A DNA stretch of 64,000 nt from an uncultured Acidimicrobiales bacterium (GTDB lineage: Bacteria > Actinomycetota > Acidimicrobiia > Acidimicrobiales > SHLQ01): positions 1 to 64,000 of the forward strand of contig CALLAA010000045.1 in NCBI GenBank assembly GCA_938002955.1. Direction: 5' to 3'. The translations under genes and the position numbers were made by a program. Shown one piece after another: positions 1 through 7,283 of the stretch (within the stretch, counting starts at the first letter, position 1; each line of letters starts with the position of its first letter). The notes under the pieces were generated by a model. That model was not told the DNA's origin. It made no database searches and saw nothing but the letters and a program-made list of their open reading frames with translations.

Positions 1-106
1 CGACGGTGTCGACAAGCGGCTGGTCGCTGTCGAGGGTGACGAACTCTCGGGCATGGAACACCACGACCTGGCTCGCTTGGTCGTGGTCGCCCCCTGCTTC
101 GTGCAT
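1..106 (-). CDS. Amidohydrolase (YtcJ-like) N-terminal fragment, runs off the window
   Basis: Read on the minus strand, an ATG at 106 follows an AGGA box by 7 nt and opens a frame that is still open at base 1. About 20 linker residues are followed by FHAREFVTLDSDQPLVDTV. This matches the first beta strands of the amidohydrolase_3 family, which typically begin with an asparagine or histidine, then 'R-x-V-T-M-D' and an acidic-proline turn. Only about 35 residues are visible, so no metal ligand can be checked. The gene diverges from the acyl-CoA synthetase remnant to its right. Family assignment is an inference from the N-terminal pattern alone. Confidence 0.5.
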   Translation of the reverse strand, partial: MHEAGGDHDQASQVVVFHAREFVTLDSDQPLVDTV

Positions 107-165
107 CGACGAATCCTGCCACAAACTCACTGCCGGGCGACTAGGCCGAGCACCGCCACCCAACG

Positions 166-196
166 TGAACAGGTAGGGACTGTCCCTACTTGTTCA
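166..196. repeat. 31-bp near-perfect palindrome at the acyl-CoA synthetase truncation point
   Basis: Two 14-base arms, tgaacaggtaggga and tccctacttgttca, match at 13 of 14 positions around a 3-base centre. The palindrome lies between the divergent amidohydrolase start and the first recognisable residue of the truncated acyl-CoA synthetase. It could be an element end or REP-like scar, a terminator or an operator; nothing here decides between these. Confidence 0.6.
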
Positions 197-202
197 TGTA
201 AC

Positions 203-427
203 CTGCTGCTGCATCCTGGCGAGTCTGTCGACTCTGCTCCCCCATCGGGCATCCTCGATCATTGCCGAGAGACGCTTTCGCCGTACAAAGTCCCTCGCTT
301 CGTCGAATACGTAACCGCATTCCCGTACACACCGTCGAGCAAGATCTCGAAACCGGAGCTGCTCGCCAACGTCAGCGATCTCCGCGCCGGTTCGTGGGAC
401 GACGAGCAAGGAGCCTGGTTGCCATGA
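203..427 (+). pseudogene. 3' remnant of a fatty acyl-CoA synthetase (AMP-binding family)
   Basis: The last 74 codons encode the C-terminal subdomain of an acyl-CoA ligase: HPGESVD, then HCRETLSPYKVPRF and FPYTPSSKISK. This corresponds to the A10 region with its conserved lysine. Upstream of about base 203 the same frame stays open but encodes nothing ligase-like. The adenylate-binding core is absent, and the DNA instead holds a palindrome and a divergent gene start. The fragment ends in an ATGA overlap with the downstream crotonase, as an intact operon gene would. I infer loss of the 5' part by insertion or deletion; a misassembly is the alternative. Confidence 0.6.
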
Positions 428-1191
428 CGATTCACTATGCGATCGATGCAGGCGTCGCGACCTTCACGATCGACAGCGGCAAACACAACTTCATGACGGT
501 CTCCATGTACGAAGCCATGACCGGACACATCGCCGCGTTCGACGCCGACGACAGCGTCTCGGTCGGTATCCTCACCGGAAGCGCTGGTAACAGCTTCTGC
601 GCCGGCGATGACCTCACCGCTCGCCCACGCCCGATCGATGTCACGCCGCACTGGCCCACCAAGATGTTCACGGCGCCGCGCCGCAAGCCGATCGTTTCTG
701 CGATCGACGGCTGGGCGTTAGGTGGCGGCTTTCAGATGGCCATTGGCCTCTCCGATATTCGTGTTGCAACGACCGAAGCAAAGCTCGGCGCTCCCGAGAT
801 CGCTTACGGAATGGGCGGCATCGGCGGGGCGCTTCGAATCACCCGCCACCTGCCCAGGACGGTCGCCATGCAGCTGCTACTCACCGGCGACTACCTGACC
901 GCGCCCCAAGCAAAGCGGCTCAACCTGGTGAATCGGGTCGTTGCCACGAGCGACCTATTCGGCGCCGCCGATGAGATAGCACGACGTATTGCCCGTCATC
1001 CGCTCATCGCAATCACCACGGAACTGCAGGCGATCGACGAGTGTACAGATCTTGACAATGCCGAAGCCCTCAAACACGCTGGAACCCTCTACCGAGCGCA
1101 GCTCAAACAACACGAGGCAACAGCGGCATACGACGAACTGACACCAACCAAGCCGGATCCGATCGACCTCGGTGACGGTCCGGGCCTCTAG
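424..1191 (+). CDS. Enoyl-CoA hydratase/isomerase family protein (crotonase fold)
   Basis: This 255-residue protein has the usual crotonase length. The oxyanion-hole motifs are visible as NSFCAGDDL and DGWALGGGFQMA. Of the two glutamates used by classical hydratase (rat Glu144/Glu164), the first is replaced by glutamine in GGGFQMA, and the second is present in GAPEI. It may therefore be an isomerase, hydrolase or dehydratase acting on a CoA ester rather than a standard hydratase. The start overlaps the ligase remnant by 4 nt (ATGA). The stop overlaps that of the convergent TauD gene. Confidence 0.85.
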   Translation: MTIHYAIDAGVATFTIDSGKHNFMTVSMYEAMTGHIAAFDADDSVSVGILTGSAGNSFCAGDDLTARPRPIDVTPHWPTKMFTAPRRKPIVSAIDGWALGGGFQMAIGLSDIRVATTEAKLGAPEIAYGMGGIGGALRITRHLPRTVAMQLLLTGDYLTAPQAKRLNLVNRVVATSDLFGAADEIARRIARHPLIAITTELQAIDECTDLDNAEALKHAGTLYRAQLKQHEATAAYDELTPTKPDPIDLGDGPGL

Positions 1192-2033
1192 GCGTACTGG
1201 CTGACCTTGGCCCGGCCGAGCGCAACCCCGGCCAGCGTGATGCGATGCATCTGGCGCCGATGGCCTTCGTAGTTGTTCAGCGCCCAATGCCATGTGGACC
1301 GGTTGTCCCACATCGCGACCATTCCCGGCTCCCATGCAAGTTCATAGGCGTGCTCGCGCTTCGCGATATGGACGAGCAGCGTGTCGAGTAATTCCTTGCT
1401 CTCATCGGGCTCCAGACCAACAACGCTGGTGGTGAACCCCGGATTGACATAGAGACACGGCTGGCCGCTCACGGGATGGGCGATCACCACAGGGTGCACG
1501 TTGGTGTTGACCGCTGTCGCGTTGCTAAAGCGGTCACCCATCCGCTTCGCGTAACCCGAGTTCGGCCCGAAGATGTGCTCGCTACTGTGCACCGCGTCGA
1601 GAGTCGCAACCCGTTCCTTCAGCTCGTCGGACAGCGTCTGCCACGCCAACGTGGTCGAGAGGAACCTGGTCTGCCCACCGACGGGCGGCACGTCGCGTGC
1701 CACGAGGATCGAACCGCGCGCTGGATCGCTGTCATAGGAGTGGTCGGTGTGCCAGCCCCCGCCGATGTTCAGCTCATCGCCGACCTCTTTGCGAACGTCA
1801 GCGATCTGCTCGAAACCGTCGACGGCAGCGAAGAAGCGGTTGACGTCGATCTCGCCGAGCTGTTCGGCCAGGCGAACGTGTCCGGTCTCGTCGAGTTCCT
1901 GGTCACGAAAGACCAACAGACCATGCTCGTTCCACGCTGCGTCAACCTCGGCGGCAGCCTCGGAGGTGAGCTCGCGAAGTTGCACTCCGCTGATCGTCAC
2001 GCCGACCGCATCGCACAGTGGGGAGATTTCCAT
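1188..2033 (-). CDS. TauD/TfdA family Fe(II)/2-oxoglutarate dioxygenase
   Basis: The 281-residue protein carries the family signature: a first iron-binding pair in GGGWHTDHSYD, and a distal His with the 2-oxoglutarate Arg in WDNRSTWHWALNNYEGHRR. Such cytosolic enzymes hydroxylate taurine, alkyl sulfates, aryloxyalkanoates or related acids; substrate cannot be read from sequence. GAGAGGA lies about 8 nt before the ATG. It is convergent with the first crotonase and co-directional with the second, 38 nt downstream of that gene's stop, so it may be transcribed with it. Confidence 0.88.
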   Translation of the reverse strand: MEISPLCDAVGVTISGVQLRELTSEAAAEVDAAWNEHGLLVFRDQELDETGHVRLAEQLGEIDVNRFFAAVDGFEQIADVRKEVGDELNIGGGWHTDHSYDSDPARGSILVARDVPPVGGQTRFLSTTLAWQTLSDELKERVATLDAVHSSEHIFGPNSGYAKRMGDRFSNATAVNTNVHPVVIAHPVSGQPCLYVNPGFTTSVVGLEPDESKELLDTLLVHIAKREHAYELAWEPGMVAMWDNRSTWHWALNNYEGHRRQMHRITLAGVALGRAKVSQYA

Positions 2034-2071
2034 GGCTCGTTCCTCTCGCTACACCAACGAACCCGATGGTA

Positions 2072-2902
2072 CTACTCGGTCCGCTCGGGTGACGATGGCT
2101 GCGCCATCCAACGGTAGGACGTTCCCGAGCCGAGCGGCGGAAACTGAGCGGGCCGCTTCTCGAGGAAGCTCATCACCCCTTCGGAAAGGTCGGCGCCATC
2201 GAGCGATTCATACATGAGCTCGTTCGCCGAGTCGAGCGCCTCGACGGCCGTCATTGCTGGCTCGTGAAGCACCTGGCGTTTGATCGTGGCCATCGAAGCC
2301 GGAGATACGTTCTCGGCAAGATCGCGAGCGAACGCTGTCGCCACGTCGAGAACGTCTTCGGCAGCGACGACGCGGTTGACCAATCCAAGGTCACGCATCT
2401 CCTCGGCGAGAACGACACGAGCGGTGAGGAGCAGGTCGAGCGCCGTCGCCCGGCCTGCGACCTGGGTCAGATGCCATGCCAGGCCGTACTCGGCTATGAG
2501 TCCACGGCGAGAAAACGCCGTCGTGAACTTGGCACCTTCGGCGGCGATTCGAACGTCGCACATCATGGCGTACCCGAGTCCGGCTCCCGCACATGCCCCG
2601 TTGATCGCGGCGATGATCGGCTTTCGAATCGTGAGCGGGAGCGAGTTCTCGATCACGGTGTTTGGTAGCGGCAGATCACCTTCTCCGGCACGGTAGGCAA
2701 GATCAGCTCCAGGGCACCATCCCTTGCCAGCGCCGGTGACAACGATCGCGACGACCTCGTCATCGGCTTGAGCCTGAAGGAGACGCTCAAAGTACGCGAG
2801 CTCCATGTTCCCGGTCATCGCATTGAGCCGTTCCGGGCGATTGAAGGTGAGCGTGGCTACCCCGTTGTCGACGTCGTACAGACACAGTTCCGGGTGCTTC
2901 AT
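2072..2902 (-). CDS. Enoyl-CoA hydratase-related protein
   Basis: The 276 residues begin MKHPELCLYDVDNGVATLTF. They contain the oxyanion motifs GKGWCPGADL and NGACAGAGLGYAMMCD. The segment following is FSRRGLIAEYG, a variant common among actinobacterial crotonases, and neither canonical catalytic glutamate is where it should be. It probably acts on a CoA ester in acid catabolism, but hydratase activity should not be assumed. The start lacks a Shine-Dalgarno and has TACTAT 7 nt upstream, suggesting a leaderless mRNA. It diverges from the malic enzyme gene. Confidence 0.83.
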   Translation of the reverse strand: MKHPELCLYDVDNGVATLTFNRPERLNAMTGNMELAYFERLLQAQADDEVVAIVVTGAGKGWCPGADLAYRAGEGDLPLPNTVIENSLPLTIRKPIIAAINGACAGAGLGYAMMCDVRIAAEGAKFTTAFSRRGLIAEYGLAWHLTQVAGRATALDLLLTARVVLAEEMRDLGLVNRVVAAEDVLDVATAFARDLAENVSPASMATIKRQVLHEPAMTAVEALDSANELMYESLDGADLSEGVMSFLEKRPAQFPPLGSGTSYRWMAQPSSPERTE

Positions 2903-2909
2903 ACCGGTG

Positions 2910-2915
2910 ATAGTA
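2910..2915 (-). promoter_or_regulatory. -10 box (TACTAT) for a leaderless crotonase transcript
   Basis: On the minus strand TACTAT is followed by 7 nt and then the ATG at 2902. There is no Shine-Dalgarno sequence. This spacing puts the transcription start at the start codon. Confidence 0.5.
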
Positions 2916-3034
2916 ACCCGAGGAGCGGTGCTGATCTGTTGCTGAGGGTCCGCAGCTACAGATGTGCATTGGGCCCAGACCGTCCATGTACAAAACGTTT
3001 ACGCTTTCGGCTGTTCGCCAGCGGAGCAGCTCGA

Positions 3035-3040
3035 TAGCGT
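3035..3040 (+). promoter_or_regulatory. -10 box (TAGCGT) for malic enzyme
   Basis: TAGCGT lies 8 nt before the ATG at 3049 and no ribosome-binding site is visible, consistent with a leaderless transcript. Confidence 0.4.
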
Positions 3041-3048
3041 GACGCCCT

Positions 3049-4458
3049 ATGACCGAGCTCGAAGCCACCACGTCAACGCAATATTCCATCGCACTAACCG
3101 TCAGCCTCAAGAACGTGCCCGGAGTCCTCGGGCGCCTCACCACAGCGATCGGCGAAGCCGGCGGCAACATCTTTGCCATCGAGGGATTCGTTGCCAAAGG
3201 TCCAACGCTCGAACGAACGATCGTCGTGAATTGCTCGAGCGTCGAACATCAACAAGAGATCGTCGATGTGGTCGTCGATCTGACCGACGTCGACGTCATC
3301 GATCATTACGACCGCACGTTCCGCATGCATGAGGGCGGCAAGGTGGAGGTCCTCCCCCTGTGCCCGGTAGGTGATCGAGATGACTTGTCGATGGCGTACA
3401 CGCCCGGGGTCGCTCGCGTGTGTAGCGCTATCGCCGAAGACGAAGCGCTCGCAGACGAATACACGATCCGCAAGAACACCGTGGCGATCGTGAGCGACGG
3501 CACCGCGGTCCTTGGCCTCGGCGACATTGGCCCGAAGGCGGCCATGCCGGTGATGGAAGGAAAGGCGCTGCTCTTCAAGGCATTCGCCGGAGTCGACGCG
3601 TTCCCCATCTGCCTCGACACCAGCGATCCCGACGAAATTATCGAAACCGTCGTTCGTCTTGCGCCAACGTTCGGCGGCGTCAACCTCGAAGACATCGCCG
3701 CTCCGGGAGCGTTCTACATCGAAGAAGAACTCAAGCGCCGGTTGGACATCCCGATCTTCCACGATGATCAGCACGGCACCGCAATCGTCACGCTCGCCGG
3801 ACTACAGAACGCGCTCAAGGTGGCTGGCAAGCAGATGGCCGACGTGTCGGTAGTGATGTCGGGGGTCGGGGCTGCCGGCGTTGCGATCGGCAAGATCCTG
3901 CTCGGCGCAGGCGTTGGCCATCTGGTCGGCGTCGATTCACAGGGGGCGGTGTTTGACGGTCGGGAAAATCTGAACTCGGCGAAGCAGTGGTTCGCCGAGA
4001 ACACCAATCAGCGCGGGCTGCAGGGAACGCTTTCAGAGGTCATGGTCGACGCTGACGTCTTCATTGGCGTCAGCGCGCCGAACATCTTGACGCCCACCGA
4101 CGTCGAATCGATGGCCAAGGACCCGATCGTTTTCGCTATGGCGAACCCTGATCCCGAAATCCGTCCAGAACTCGTCGAAGACCTCGTGTCGGTCATGGCG
4201 ACCGGACGCAGCGATTACCCAAATCAGATCAACAACGTGCTCGCGTTCCCCGGCATCTTCCGCGGGGCGCTCGATGCGAAAGCAACCGATATCACCGAGA
4301 ACATGAAGCTCGCCGCGGCAAAAGCAATCGCCGACGAGGTCACCTCGGACGAACTGTCCGCCACCCACATCATCCCGAGTGTCTTTGACCCTGCGGTGAG
4401 CTTGCATGTCGCCAAGGTGGTCGCCGAAGCGGCGATCGCCGACGGCGTGACGCGCTAG
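3049..4458 (+). CDS. Malic enzyme with N-terminal ACT domain
   Basis: Residues about 12-85 form an ACT domain (VSLKNVPGVLGRLTTAIGEA), a small-molecule sensor. The rest is a malic enzyme: substrate and NAD(P) regions include YTPGVARVC, SDGTAVLGLGDIGPKA, the metal site HDDQHGTA and the Rossmann motif GVGAAGVAIG. It decarboxylates malate to pyruvate, linking C4 acids to acetyl-CoA and giving reductant. The 469-residue length fits the short bacterial class plus the ACT extension. The ACT domain implies allosteric control, but the effector is unknown. NAD versus NADP preference cannot be decided here. Confidence 0.93.
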   Translation: MTELEATTSTQYSIALTVSLKNVPGVLGRLTTAIGEAGGNIFAIEGFVAKGPTLERTIVVNCSSVEHQQEIVDVVVDLTDVDVIDHYDRTFRMHEGGKVEVLPLCPVGDRDDLSMAYTPGVARVCSAIAEDEALADEYTIRKNTVAIVSDGTAVLGLGDIGPKAAMPVMEGKALLFKAFAGVDAFPICLDTSDPDEIIETVVRLAPTFGGVNLEDIAAPGAFYIEEELKRRLDIPIFHDDQHGTAIVTLAGLQNALKVAGKQMADVSVVMSGVGAAGVAIGKILLGAGVGHLVGVDSQGAVFDGRENLNSAKQWFAENTNQRGLQGTLSEVMVDADVFIGVSAPNILTPTDVESMAKDPIVFAMANPDPEIRPELVEDLVSVMATGRSDYPNQINNVLAFPGIFRGALDAKATDITENMKLAAAKAIADEVTSDELSATHIIPSVFDPAVSLHVAKVVAEAAIADGVTR

Positions 4459-5627
4459 CTCGCCTTCGGGATCGATGTCGGCGAAACGTCCGGGGCCTGC
4501 GTCGCCACCATCGCGTCGGCGAATCGACGCATGGCCGCCATCGGAACGTCAGGGTCGACCGAAATGCTGCAGGTACGGCTGAGAATCTCCAGCGTCTTCG
4601 GGCAACAATCCACATAGTCGATGTCTCGGTCAGTCCACGGGTTCCGGCGCTCGTCGAATGTCCGCTGCTCGAGAATCGATGTCCAGTTGCTGTAGATGTG
4701 CCGGTCGGTGTCGAGCAATCGGTTGACACCACGAGCGTTCGCAAAGTGCGTTGCCTCCTCGCTGGTCTCGAACGAGACGGCAAGGCCAACGGCCGATGCG
4801 GGGTCGTTGTGCGGGCAGAGTTCGATGTCGGGCCGATCGGCGAGCTTGTCGACGATCATCTGTCGACGCTCGGCACGTTTACGCATCTGCCGTCCAAGCC
4901 GTTTGAGCTGCGGCCGCAACATCGCACTCGATATCTCGGGCATTCGGAGGTTCATCCCAACGAACGTCGGTACGTCGACACCAACCTCAACATCTCGGAT
5001 AAACGCTCCTGCATCGTGGAAAATCTGGGCCCGACGCTCAACCACGGCATCGCTGGTCAGCATCGCTCCGCCCTCGCCTGCGCGAAGGTTCTTGTGCTGG
5101 TTGAAGCTAAACGCGCCGGCATTACCGATGGCACCAAGCTTGCGGCCCTTGTACTCCACGCCAACCGCTTGGCACGCATCCTCGACAACAACCAGTGCAT
5201 GTGTCCGAGCGATCTCCATAATTCGATCCATGTCGGCGGGCATGTTCAGCATGTGTACCGGAACGATCGCTTTGGACTTCGAGGTGATCTTTGCTTCCAG
5301 GTCGATCGGATCCATCGTCAGCGTCTCATCGATCTCGACCAAGATCGGCACTGCGCCGAGCATGACCGGAGCCGCAGCGGTAGCGATCCAGGTGTACGCG
5401 GGCACGAGCACTTCGTCGCCTGGCCCAACGCCAAGAGCTGCGAGCGCGCAAACGAGGGCGCTCGTCCCACTATTTACTGCGAGCGCATGTGCCGCGCCGC
5501 TGTGTGCGGCGAGCTCGTCCTCGAAGCGATCGGTCTTACTCGACCCACCCACTCCGTATCTACCAAGTTGACCGGCGCCGATAGTCCATGCCGCCGCAGC
5601 CATTTCTCGAGGCCCTGTAGCCACCAT
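4455..5627 (-). CDS. DegT/DnrJ/EryC1 family PLP-dependent aminotransferase
   Basis: The frame stays open further upstream, but the 390-residue product from the ATG at 5627 matches the family length and avoids overlap with the divergent GMC gene. PLP contacts are visible: NSGTSAL (phosphate), Asp150 in VVVEDACQA and Lys179 in FSFNQHKNLRAGEGG, the Schiff-base lysine. Family members transaminate keto-sugars or other cyclic ketones, sometimes in antibiotic or glycan pathways. No other nucleotide-sugar gene is nearby. The divergent GMC oxidoreductase could make a ketone substrate, but that is speculation. The stop overlaps that of malic enzyme. Confidence 0.85.
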   Translation of the reverse strand: MVATGPREMAAAAWTIGAGQLGRYGVGGSSKTDRFEDELAAHSGAAHALAVNSGTSALVCALAALGVGPGDEVLVPAYTWIATAAAPVMLGAVPILVEIDETLTMDPIDLEAKITSKSKAIVPVHMLNMPADMDRIMEIARTHALVVVEDACQAVGVEYKGRKLGAIGNAGAFSFNQHKNLRAGEGGAMLTSDAVVERRAQIFHDAGAFIRDVEVGVDVPTFVGMNLRMPEISSAMLRPQLKRLGRQMRKRAERRQMIVDKLADRPDIELCPHNDPASAVGLAVSFETSEEATHFANARGVNRLLDTDRHIYSNWTSILEQRTFDERRNPWTDRDIDYVDCCPKTLEILSRTCSISVDPDVPMAAMRRFADAMVATQAPDVSPTSIPKAS

Positions 5628-5691
5628 TCGATGAGTCCCGCTCTCGCTCGAAGTACTACCGTCTACAGTAATAAATCTGAGCGGGAATGCA

Positions 5692-7179
5692 ATGACGGGA
5701 ACAAATAGCGGAGCGGGGTCCTCAGCCGAGGACCCGGTGATCATCGTGGGCAGCGGTCCATGCGGCGCAATGGCGGCTCGTGAACTCGTTCGCCGATCGG
5801 TGTATGTCACGCTGCTCGAGTCGGGCGCTGGCGCTCCCCGCGGCGGCCTCGTGCGCATTGGCGGACATCCCGTCTTTCGCTATGTCGACGACGGGCCTCT
5901 GCGGTGGGACAGCGGCTTTGCAGCCACCAACGATCCAACGACCGCGTGGTACCGGACGCTCGCCGGCGGTGGTCTCTCGAACTACTGGACCGGGGCGGTG
6001 CCTCGGTTCTCTCCGGCAGACTTCGGATCGCCAACGGCCGACGAAGCTCACCGCTGGCCACTGGGATACGACGACCTCGCGGTCTACTACGAGCGAGCCG
6101 AAGACGCCATTAGCGTCACCGCAAGCGCCGAATCGGTTCCCAACCTTCCGGCAAATACGGTCAGCAAACGCGTCGATCTCGATGAACAGTGGCAGCCCAT
6201 TGCCGAATCCGCAGCGACCTACGGGCACGACGTTGTTCCAATGCCCCTAGCCAAAGGAAGCCCGCATATGGCGGTCGGGCGCGGAACCGAGTTCAACAGC
6301 TGGCACAACATCGTGAACGGCCTCTCGAAGAGCCCGTACTTCACCCTCATCACTAACGCTCATGTCCAGCGGCTCAATTGGGACGCTCCGAGCGGCCGTG
6401 TCGCATCGGCGAGCTATGTCGACCACTCCACGGGTGTTGAGCACGAGATCCACGGCACTGCGTTTGTGATCGCCGCGGGTGCGATCAACTCGACCAAGCT
6501 TCTGTTGGCGTCGCGGTCGAGCGACTTTCCCGATGGGCTTGGCAACACCCACGATGTCCTCGGGCGATATCTGCATGACCATCCAAAGGACTGGTGGCCG
6601 CTCGAATCGAGCACTGCGCTCCCCCTTCCCGCGCACCCGATCTATATGACTCGATCAGTTCACGAAGATGAGTTTGCTGCGAGTTGGACAGTTGGGCTTG
6701 CTTTGTCTCGGGATCGACCCAAAACCTATGTCGGGCGCGCCGGTACTCGCTTCGGCGTACAGGTATTCGGCACGATGGAGCCAACCCCGGAGCACCGAGT
6801 CAGCCTGCGCGATGGCCAGACCGATGAGAACGGTGATCCAGTGCTCAACATCCATTTCGGTTACGACCAATCCACGATCGACGACATGCTCGCAACTCGA
6901 CAGCGGTTTATCGATGTCTTTGCAACAGCGGGAGTCTCTGCACGGGTGGAGACGACCGGGGTCTCGCTGACACCGGGCGAGTCGGTTCACTATGGCGGAT
7001 CTATCCGCATGCACGAGAGCCCAGAATTCGGCATGGTCGACAAAGACTGTCGCCTCCATGCGGTCCAGAACGTTCAGGTGGTCGACACCAGCGTCTTTAC
7101 GACCGGCCCGGAGAAGAACCCAACGCTCACCGCAATGGCGATCGCCGCAAGAGCCATGGAGACGCTGCGCCGGTCGTAA
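5692..7179 (+). CDS. GMC-family FAD-dependent oxidoreductase
   Basis: The N-terminal Rossmann motif is VIIVGSGPCGAMAARELV with an acidic strand end (LLESG). The C-terminal GMC domain has HYGGSIRM and GPEKNPTLTAMAIA, which supply the His/Asn pair expected in the active site. At 495 residues it is typical. These enzymes oxidise alcohols, sugars or sterols in the cytoplasm using FAD. It is divergent from the DegT aminotransferase by 64 nt, with an AT-rich patch between the genes. An RND permease follows 104 nt downstream. Substrate unknown. Confidence 0.88.
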   Translation: MTGTNSGAGSSAEDPVIIVGSGPCGAMAARELVRRSVYVTLLESGAGAPRGGLVRIGGHPVFRYVDDGPLRWDSGFAATNDPTTAWYRTLAGGGLSNYWTGAVPRFSPADFGSPTADEAHRWPLGYDDLAVYYERAEDAISVTASAESVPNLPANTVSKRVDLDEQWQPIAESAATYGHDVVPMPLAKGSPHMAVGRGTEFNSWHNIVNGLSKSPYFTLITNAHVQRLNWDAPSGRVASASYVDHSTGVEHEIHGTAFVIAAGAINSTKLLLASRSSDFPDGLGNTHDVLGRYLHDHPKDWWPLESSTALPLPAHPIYMTRSVHEDEFAASWTVGLALSRDRPKTYVGRAGTRFGVQVFGTMEPTPEHRVSLRDGQTDENGDPVLNIHFGYDQSTIDDMLATRQRFIDVFATAGVSARVETTGVSLTPGESVHYGGSIRMHESPEFGMVDKDCRLHAVQNVQVVDTSVFTTGPEKNPTLTAMAIAARAMETLRRS

Positions 7180-7283
7180 CACCGGACATCAAATCGCAAC
7201 CTGACCTTTCGCAGCCCTTTCCGTACCGATCGTCTCACTGAGGCCCGTGGCGCCCGAGAACCGCAGGCGCCGAAAGGGCGACC

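Noticed and set aside
5628..5858. N-terminal extension of the DegT frame
   Set aside because: It would overlap the divergent GMC gene, and the ATG at 5627 gives the normal family length.
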